Below are positions 1 through 4,033 of a DNA stretch of 10,089 nucleotides, piece by piece. Source of the stretch: Candidatus Omnitrophota bacterium (GTDB lineage: Bacteria > Omnitrophota > Gorgyraeia > Zapsychrales > JANLHA01); contig JAHFFS010000033.1 of assembly GCA_023247815.1 (NCBI GenBank), forward strand, positions 1 to 10,089, given 5' to 3'. Below the pieces are notes generated by a model. The model worked only from the letters and a program-made list of their open reading frames with translations, did no database searches and was not told the DNA's origin. Position numbers and translations under genes: made by a program. Each line of letters opens with the position of its first letter. Position 1 is the first letter of the stretch.

Positions 1-290
1 TTACGCAGGTCTACGATGAGGTCAAATTTTTCTTTGCGTAAATCAATAAACCAGGCCACGATCTTATAAAACGAAACCTTTTTATCGTAAATATAAATTT
101 TATGGATCACAGGATTATTGGCCAACAGCGGCGCACCCTTCGGACCTACGACAACCGACAACTTTGCCTGCGAAAAATCCTGCTTTAAGATGTCGATGAC
201 CGGAAAAGTCAAGACCACATCGCCGATGTTCGTGAGCGAGACGACCAAAATATTTTTAATTTTTGCAGGGTCTTTGATCATAACACCCAT
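1..290 (-). CDS. GT9 heptosyltransferase-like protein, N-terminal part (runs off the left edge)
   Basis: The first 96 codons of a glycosyltransferase family 9 protein are visible; the rest lies beyond base 1. The N-terminus has the family layout: a basic lead-in, a hydrophobic first beta strand (ILVVSLTNIGDVVLTFP, about residues 14-30) with the conserved GD (Asp24, matching the proposed catalytic Asp of WaaC), then a helix, a second strand (LSVVVGP) and the FDLIVDLR strand at the edge. Known family members transfer heptose or related sugars from nucleotide donors to the LPS core on the cytoplasmic membrane face. An in-frame TGA nine codons upstream limits the start to ATG 290-288 or to ATG 281-279 (MIKDP...). 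The second overlaps the stop of a short upstream ORF as ATGA, which favours it. Neither has a strong Shine-Dalgarno. The true acceptor and donor cannot be inferred. Confidence 0.85.
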   Translation of the reverse strand, partial: MGVMIKDPAKIKNILVVSLTNIGDVVLTFPVIDILKQDFSQAKLSVVVGPKGAPLLANNPVIHKIYIYDKKVSFYKIVAWFIDLRKEKFDLIVDLR

Positions 291-340
291 GGATTGGTAA
301 TCATTTCCGGCGATTCAATCTTAGCGGCCTCATTCGCCAT
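278..340 (-). CDS. possible 20-codon leader ORF in front of the GT9 gene
   Basis: ATG at 340-338 opens a frame of 20 codons ending in TGA at 280-278. That TGA overlaps ATG 281-279 of the GT9 gene (ATGA), an arrangement typical of translational coupling. The ATG GCG AAT start lies inside repeat copy A, immediately after the palindrome. The matching position of copy B (1181) also has ATG GCG AAT, and the two peptides share MAN...K..SPE (7 of the first 12 residues identical). No good Shine-Dalgarno precedes it. It may be a leader peptide, the remnant of a gene truncated by the repeat, or chance. Confidence 0.25.
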   Translation of the reverse strand: MANEAAKIESPEMITNPWVL

Positions 341-420
341 CGTTTGTCGAGGCACAACTCATTCGTTCCAACGGAGCCTTCGGCTCCAATTCCACTCATG
401 AGCCGTGCCTCGACCGGTAC
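304..420 (-). repeat. inverted repeat copy A (core 332-420, imperfect palindrome)
   Basis: The 89-bp core at 332-420 aligns without gaps to the reverse complement of 1101-1189, 79 of 89 bases identical. Similarity continues weakly to 304 (97 of 117 overall, including an identical TTTCCGG end). Internally it folds: GTCGAGGCAC (346-355) pairs perfectly with GTGCCTCGAC (405-414), CTCAT (358-362) with ATGAG (398-402), and a 6-bp hairpin with a 3-nt loop occupies 373-387. Read on the minus strand, the palindrome is followed at once by ATG GCG AAT (340-332) and then the GT9 gene, so it would sit in that gene's 5' region. It could be the terminal inverted repeat of a small mobile element or a member of a dispersed palindromic repeat family. 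Confidence 0.85.
373..387. other. terminal hairpin of repeat A
   Basis: GGAGCC-TTC-GGCTCC forms a perfect 6-bp stem with a 3-nt loop; the opposite strand has a GAA triloop closed by C-G, known to be very stable in single-stranded DNA. Compared with copy B (1134-1148), the fifth pair changes from C-G (377/383) to T-A (1144/1138 in the matching orientation), so pairing is kept while the sequence differs. Confidence 0.7.
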
Positions 421-581
421 ATTTACAAAAAAATTTACAACTCAACACTAGTAATGAATAGGCCAAAATTTAACTTCCACTAAAAAAACTGTAAAACAAA
501 CTGAAAAATAAACAAAAAATTCCTATAATGTTTAAAAATTTAAACCAAAAATCATTAATTCTTTCAGGTAGAGTATTACCA
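421..581. other. AT-rich intergenic stretch, no gene seen
   Basis: These 161 bases lie between repeat A and the end of the membrane-protein gene. They are strongly AT-rich with several A or T runs. The only structure seen is a small perfect palindrome, GTTTAAA-AA-TTTAAAC (530-545), and a near-tandem ATTTACA pair (420-441 region). No convincing promoter, RNA gene or intrinsic terminator was found. Confidence 0.6.
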
Positions 582-1046
582 TCATAGGTATCTATCTTTT
601 TTTTCTAATTTCCCCACCAAACCCAATAATATAAAAAATGCAGATATAATTTGGATACAAAATAGGCAATATTTATTGCTACTAAAGAGTTTGCAAGAAG
701 CAATTAAAAAGGCTAGTCCCCAAGCAAAAAACAATACTAACGATACCGTGATAAAAGCTTGTAAAAAACTATTTTTAAGAGCTTTTGTACTTCCCGAAAG
801 CTGCTTTCGCAAATCTTCTAGCATTTTCGTTTTTGCACTCTCGCCATTACTCTTTTCATAGCTTTTTCTAATCGATTCATTTGTTTGCAATTCCTTATCA
901 AAGGCATTCTCTGCGGCTATTCGATTGAACCTTTTGGACATAAAAAAATACAAAAATAAATGTAAAAAATTGTATCGATGCGGCCAAAATCGCCAGATAA
1001 AAATACCAGTCAAAATTGCGACAATGACTATTTGACATGCTGACAT
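582..1046 (-). CDS. unrecognised small membrane protein
   Basis: I do not recognise this 154-residue protein. The start is secure: a near-perfect Shine-Dalgarno (AGGAGG on the minus strand, 1057-1052) lies 5 nt before ATG 1046-1044. Predicted architecture by eye: a hydrophobic N-terminal segment (about residues 5-20), a second short hydrophobic, aromatic stretch (26-36), a charged Lys/Glu-rich middle (37-92, likely cytoplasmic and partly helical), then two strong membrane segments (about 94-118 and 127-146) and a short charged tail KLEKKDRYL. Cysteines occur at 4, 118, 127 and 130. Base use is much more AT-rich than in the LPS genes, and the gene sits alone between two inverted repeat copies, both hinting at recent acquisition. 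The arrangement would fit cargo of a small mobile unit; no function can be assigned. Confidence 0.75.
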   Translation of the reverse strand: MSACQIVIVAILTGIFIWRFWPHRYNFLHLFLYFFMSKRFNRIAAENAFDKELQTNESIRKSYEKSNGESAKTKMLEDLRKQLSGSTKALKNSFLQAFITVSLVLFFAWGLAFLIASCKLFSSNKYCLFCIQIISAFFILLGLVGKLEKKDRYL

Positions 1047-1051
1047 TTCAT

Positions 1052-1057
1052 CCTCCT
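1052..1057 (-). promoter_or_regulatory. strong Shine-Dalgarno of the membrane-protein gene
   Basis: AGGAGG on the minus strand, 5 nt from ATG 1046-1044. It is the best ribosome-binding site in the window and is the main evidence that the unrecognised ORF is a real, translated gene. Confidence 0.85.
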
Positions 1058-1076
1058 CATTTTCTCTTCATCCCAA

Positions 1077-1092
1077 AAGAGATGAGTCTCTT
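1077..1092. other. small hairpin upstream of the membrane-protein gene
   Basis: AAGAGA-TGAG-TCTCTT gives a 6-bp stem with a 4-nt loop, 31-46 nt upstream of ATG 1046. It lies between the repeat B edge and the ribosome-binding site, so it could be an operator or 5'-UTR hairpin. No convincing -35/-10 pair was found beside it. Confidence 0.35.
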
Positions 1093-1100
1093 AACCAAAG

Positions 1101-1217
1101 GTGCCGGTCGAGGCCCAACTCATGAGTGGAATTGGAGTCGAAGACTCCGTTGACACGAATGGGTTGTGTCTCGACAAACGATGGCGAATAAAGGTGAAAA
1201 GGCTGACTCACCGGAAA
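1101..1217 (+). repeat. inverted repeat copy B (core 1101-1189, imperfect palindrome)
   Basis: Partner of copy A in opposite orientation; core 1101-1189, with similarity fading out at the shared CCGGAAA (1211-1217). The outer stem is GTCGAG (1107-1112) with CTCGAC (1170-1175), continuing with three mismatches through CAAC/GTTG, and the tip hairpin is at 1134-1148. On the plus strand the palindrome is followed by ATG GCG AAT (1181), opening a 53-codon frame to TGA 1340-1342. Its beginning resembles the short ORF of copy A, but it runs antisense into hicA, so it is probably not a gene in its later part. The two copies face outward around the membrane-protein gene. Confidence 0.85.
1134..1148. 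other. terminal hairpin of repeat B
   Basis: GGAGTC-GAA-GACTCC is a perfect 6-bp stem closed by C-G on a GAA triloop. The T-A pair at 1138/1144 replaces the C-G pair of copy A, a compensatory difference. Confidence 0.7.
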
Positions 1218-1267
1218 GGCATATCCATCACTGCTTAAAAAGAGATGCGCTCGCCTTGTTCACAAAA

Positions 1268-1489
1268 TTACCGTCGAAAAATTTTCTTTGGAATACCGGA
1301 TTGACGAATCATAGAATTCAGCACCCAATCAGAATATTCTGAATAATGCAAATCGACTTGAACGCTTCGATGTAAGCCCCCAACAATTCCTTTCCAAGTT
1401 TCATGGGAACCAACAGTTCGAACAGAAAAAAAATTATAGTTTTTTAAAATTTGTATGAATTTTTTTTGAGTTACGACTAGTCTAGGCAC
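1268..1489 (-). CDS. hicA: HicA-type mRNA interferase toxin
   Basis: A 73-residue protein with the small dsRBD-like HicA fold: an N-terminal helix (TQKKFIQILKNYNF), then strand SVRTVGSHETWKG, whose GSH motif (His29) matches the catalytic histidine of the family, a second strand (SVQVDLHYS) and a C-terminal helix with IRQSGIPKKIF. HicA toxins cleave mRNA and are neutralised by the HicB partner. The start is GTG 1489-1487, overlapping the hicB stop by 8 nt (1482-1489); no in-frame ATG exists nearby and no Shine-Dalgarno is seen, so translation is probably coupled to hicB. The gene is AT-rich with two 8-nt A/T homopolymers (about 1426-1433 and 1460-1467), positions prone to slippage. The long VQVDLHYSEYSDW insert before the last helix makes it a divergent member. 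Confidence 0.8.
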   Translation of the reverse strand: MPRLVVTQKKFIQILKNYNFFSVRTVGSHETWKGIVGGLHRSVQVDLHYSEYSDWVLNSMIRQSGIPKKIFRR

Positions 1490-1820
1490 AAGGAGAGACT
1501 TTGAAACCTTGGGGAGTTGCTAATTCACAAAATATATCAAATCCACTTTTTACGCTTTTGAAAAATTTCATACAATGCACGACAATCACAACAAAATAGT
1601 AATTCGCCATAACCTGGGCTGGCGCGCGTCTTGGGAAAAGATCTTTGATATTTTCCTTATCCAAAGATCCCAAATAAGATTTAATGGCGTCGGTAAGTTC
1701 TTGCCGAACCTCATCAATCGTGGCCCCTCTAACCATGATGTCCAAGTCCACACAGACAGCAATCAAATGATCGCCTTCTGGACGAGCATAGCAGCGTAAT
1801 ATGTAAGGATTTTTAGGCAT
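1482..1820 (-). CDS. hicB: HicB-type antitoxin
   Basis: A 112-residue protein that pairs with the HicA toxin encoded just downstream. Residues about 4-50 form the HicB fold: strand YILRCYARPEGDHLIAVCVDLDIMVRG followed by the signature helix TIDEVRQELTDAIKSYL, comparable to the D-L-x-G-x-x-x-x-G-x(T/S)xEEA pattern of the family. After LFPRRAPAQ comes an unusual hydrophobic, aromatic stretch (MANYYFVVIVVHCMKFF) and a short tail; no RHH or HTH DNA-binding domain is evident, so autoregulation is uncertain. The start is placed at ATG 1820-1818 because GAGGAA lies 5 nt upstream; a longer frame to 1853 has no ribosome site and would overlap the -10 box. Antitoxin-first order is one of the two known hicAB arrangements. 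It sits 98 nt after the LPS operon's last stop. Confidence 0.75.
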   Translation of the reverse strand: MPKNPYILRCYARPEGDHLIAVCVDLDIMVRGATIDEVRQELTDAIKSYLGSLDKENIKDLFPRRAPAQVMANYYFVVIVVHCMKFFKSVKSGFDIFCELATPQGFKVSPCA

Positions 1821-1825
1821 GTTTA

Positions 1826-1831
1826 TTCCTC
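1826..1831 (-). promoter_or_regulatory. Shine-Dalgarno that fixes the hicB start
   Basis: GAGGAA on the minus strand, 5 nt before ATG 1820-1818. It selects the MPKNPY... start over the in-frame ATG at 1853. Confidence 0.7.
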
Positions 1832-1844
1832 GATAACTACCCAA

Positions 1845-1873
1845 AGTATACAATACAGTTAAAATTTAGGCAA
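1845..1873 (-). promoter_or_regulatory. sigma70-like promoter of hicBA
   Basis: On the minus strand, -35 TTGCCT (1873-1868) and -10 TATACT (1850-1845) are separated by exactly 17 nt and match the consensus hexamers at 4 and 5 of 6 positions. Transcription would begin near 1838, about 18 nt before the hicB start codon. The -10 lies within GTATAC, a 6-bp palindrome that could serve a repressor. The promoter lies between the LPS operon end and hicB, so the toxin-antitoxin pair has its own transcription. Confidence 0.6.
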
Positions 1874-1918
1874 ATGGAAAAGCTTTTAACCTGAAACCGG
1901 CAACCCTTGGGGCATTCC

Positions 1919-2935
1919 TCAAGCAGCCACAAATTTTCTTACCTGTTCTAGGACGTCAGCCGGCTTGACGGCCTGCATGCAAACATTGTCCGGGCAGTCG
2001 AGATAATAACAGGAAGCGCGGTTACAGCCGACATCCCTTTGTAAAACAGTCCCTTCCCCCATGCCTCGAGCACCGGTCAGTTCCGGACGAGTGGGACCGA
2101 AAATCCCGATCGTTCGGGTTCCCACTGCCGATGCTAAATGCAAAGGACCAGAGTCACCGCTGATGACAAGATGTGCTTGCTGCATCAACGCCATGGTTTC
2201 TTTCAAAGAAATCTTTCCGGTCAAAACAATGGGTGGCGAAGTCATATCTTGAACGATTTGCTGGGCCAAATTTTGCTCGTTCTCCGCTCCCGTCAAAATC
2301 ACGGAATACGATTCCGCGACTAACTGACTGATCAAATCGTGGTAATGAACAACCAGCCATCGCTTCAAATCCCAGTTGCCGCCGGGATGGATCACGATGA
2401 GACGCCCCTGATCGGTGATGTGGTACTGTCGCAGGATTGATTGAACGGCCATCCTCGCCTTCTCATCCACATTCAGCTCATAGCGACGATCTTTCACCAC
2501 TATCCCGCAATCTTCGATGATTTTCAGATACTGGTCACTGCGGTGAGTAAGCCGCAAAGAGCGGCTGATACGATCGGTTAATAACCACCATCGTCCTTTA
2601 TCCGGATACCCGACGCGTCGTGGGATTCCTGCCAAAAAAACCAACAACGCCCTGGTCCAAGAACGATGCAACAAGAATACCGCATCAAATTTTCCCGCGC
2701 GCAACTGCCAAATCAAACGCAACTTTGGAAACAACCCACGGTCTTTTCCCCTCTCATCATACAAAATCACTTCGTCAAGAAATGGACAGCAGTCCAAAAC
2801 CTCTTTCACCCGCGGCACCGCCAGGCACGCCAAATGACAATCTGGTTCCTGCTCCTTGATGGCTCGAAAGACCGGTGTGGAAAAAACCACATCCCCTAAC
2901 CAATTGACGTTGACAACGAGGAATCGTTTTTTCAT
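1919..2935 (-). CDS. GT9 ADP-heptose-LPS heptosyltransferase-like protein
   Basis: A 338-residue, full-length GT9 (GT-B fold) enzyme, expected to transfer heptose or another sugar to the LPS inner core at the inner membrane. Seen: N-terminal strand FLVVNVNWLGDVVFSTP with Asp15 (counterpart of the proposed WaaC catalytic Asp), central VIHPGGNWDLKRW (residues 182-193), the donor-site motif SGDSGPLHLASAVGT (259-273) and GIFGPT (277-282). The C-terminus carries four regularly spaced cysteines (304, 309, 314, 319; C-x4-C-x4-C-x4-C) followed by the typical MxxxxPxxV ending; a similar cysteine set occurs in many type II heptosyltransferases. Its ATG overlaps the stop of the preceding GT4 gene by 4 nt (ATGA), with only a weak GGA ahead, so coupling is likely. 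It is the last gene of the operon here; no clear intrinsic terminator follows. Exact donor and linkage are unknown. Confidence 0.88.
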   Translation of the reverse strand: MKKRFLVVNVNWLGDVVFSTPVFRAIKEQEPDCHLACLAVPRVKEVLDCCPFLDEVILYDERGKDRGLFPKLRLIWQLRAGKFDAVFLLHRSWTRALLVFLAGIPRRVGYPDKGRWWLLTDRISRSLRLTHRSDQYLKIIEDCGIVVKDRRYELNVDEKARMAVQSILRQYHITDQGRLIVIHPGGNWDLKRWLVVHYHDLISQLVAESYSVILTGAENEQNLAQQIVQDMTSPPIVLTGKISLKETMALMQQAHLVISGDSGPLHLASAVGTRTIGIFGPTRPELTGARGMGEGTVLQRDVGCNRASCYYLDCPDNVCMQAVKPADVLEQVRKFVAA

Positions 2936-4032
2936 AATTTGCCGTCCACTTCCTCATAAACCTTAACGACCTTTTCCACCATCTGCTGAACGGAAAAATT
3001 TTTCTGCACAAATTCTCTGGCCCGTAACCCCATCGCGTTTGCCTCTAACGGATGGCCTAAACAAAAACTGATGGCTTGCGCCAATTGTTCCTCATTCCCT
3101 GGCTCAACCAGCAAACCCGTTTTGCCATCTTCAATCAAATTCACGAGCCCCCCCACTCTGGAAGCAATCACAGGAAGACCAGCGGCCTGCGCTTCCATGG
3201 CTGAGAGCCCAAGACCCTCTTTGATCGATGGCAAAACAAAAACATCAAAGACAGGCAAAAATTTTGCTGTTTGATTAACCAGCGGGTAAAATTGAACAGC
3301 CCCATCCAGATTCAAATCCCGCACCAGCTGTTTCAACCGCTTTTCGCACCGCCCTTCACCGATGATGATCAGCAAAGCATCAGGGAATTGCTTTAATATT
3401 TTTTGTTGGGCTTTGATCAAGGTATCATGTCCCTTTTCCTCAGAGAGCCGGGCAATGATACCGATCACCGGCCGTTTGCTGATCCCAAGCACTTGCCGCG
3501 CCTGCTCTCTCATCTGCTGGGTCACCAACGCGAATCGATCAAACTCTACACCCGTCGGGACCAACGTGATCCGATTGGCGGGAACACCAAAATCATCTTC
3601 CAAATGTTTAACGACCGCCGAGCTGATCGCGATCACGCGTTTGCCCCAGCAAGGAATGGATCGACGAAAAAAATGCGGCCGGAAATAACCATGACCAGTT
3701 GAAACATAAGGAACCCGCGTCAACCGACTGACACAAGCGGCCATCACCTGAGTCACACGCGTGTTGGCATGGATAACGTCGATGTTTTCCTTTTTGATCA
3801 ATTGCCGCAACCTACCCAAGGCCAGATAAACCTTTGGATTCAGCTCTGATTTGGTACGGATGTTGAAAGTATGATGAGAAATTCCGACATCCCGGCATTG
3901 CTCCACACAATCACCGCCGCTCGAGACCACACTGACCTGGTGGCCATGATCCACCAAACCTTTTCCTAAAGTCAAGATGTAACGGGTGATCCCACCGGTG
4001 TTGAAATGCGTTGTTAAAAATAAAATTCGCAT
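2932..4032 (-). CDS. GT4 family glycosyltransferase
   Basis: A 366-residue retaining glycosyltransferase (GT-B fold, GT4). N-terminal acceptor domain about 1-170 begins MRILFLTTHFNTGGITRYI, with the Gly-Gly donor loop; STGHGYFRPHFF (111-122) is the usual histidine-bearing acceptor strand. C-terminal donor domain about 180-366 has IIARLSEEKGHDTLI (phosphate-binding Arg195/Lys200), VFVLPSIKEGLGLSAMEAQAAGLPVIAS with the E-x7-E motif (Glu272, Glu280), and GGLVNLIEDGKTGLLV. It starts 1 nt after the stop of the GT4-GT9 fusion, with GGAG 7 nt ahead inside that gene, and its stop overlaps the next start as ATGA. It is clearly a paralog of the first half of the fusion. Likely adds a core or outer-core sugar; the specific sugar cannot be told. 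Confidence 0.88.
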   Translation of the reverse strand: MRILFLTTHFNTGGITRYILTLGKGLVDHGHQVSVVSSGGDCVEQCRDVGISHHTFNIRTKSELNPKVYLALGRLRQLIKKENIDVIHANTRVTQVMAACVSRLTRVPYVSTGHGYFRPHFFRRSIPCWGKRVIAISSAVVKHLEDDFGVPANRITLVPTGVEFDRFALVTQQMREQARQVLGISKRPVIGIIARLSEEKGHDTLIKAQQKILKQFPDALLIIIGEGRCEKRLKQLVRDLNLDGAVQFYPLVNQTAKFLPVFDVFVLPSIKEGLGLSAMEAQAAGLPVIASRVGGLVNLIEDGKTGLLVEPGNEEQLAQAISFCLGHPLEANAMGLRAREFVQKNFSVQQMVEKVVKVYEEVDGKL

Positions 4033-4033
4033 C

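Noticed and set aside
676..861. 61-codon plus-strand ORF opposite the membrane-protein gene
   Set aside because: It lies wholly antisense to the ORF with the strong Shine-Dalgarno and has no ribosome site of its own.
1107..1175. Integron attC site in repeat B: GCCCAAC (RYYYAAC) and GTTGTGT boxes about 57 nt apart, with a toxin-antitoxin pair nearby
   Set aside because: The two copies are inverted rather than direct, copy A lacks a GTT box, the paired stem and sequence identity extend beyond the boxes where cassette flanks should vary, and no integrase is present.
1181..1342. 53-codon plus-strand ORF starting in repeat B
   Set aside because: Only its beginning resembles the copy A peptide; it runs antisense into hicA and has no ribosome site, so it was not called as a gene.
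1821..1853. Longer hicB starting at ATG 1853
   Set aside because: No ribosome site precedes it, the extra 11 codons overlap the -10 box, and GAGGAA is correctly placed for the ATG at 1820.
1854..1918. Intrinsic terminator after the LPS operon
   Set aside because: The stretch has AAAAGCTTTT and a short CCC/GGG inverted pair but no stable GC-rich stem followed by a T run on the minus strand.
3362..3702. Plus-strand ORFs of about 100 codons opposite the GT4 gene, and similar ones at 4221-4613, 5558-5914 and 9749-10084
   Set aside because: They are antisense frames of well-supported glycosyltransferase and WaaA genes, without recognisable domains or ribosome sites.
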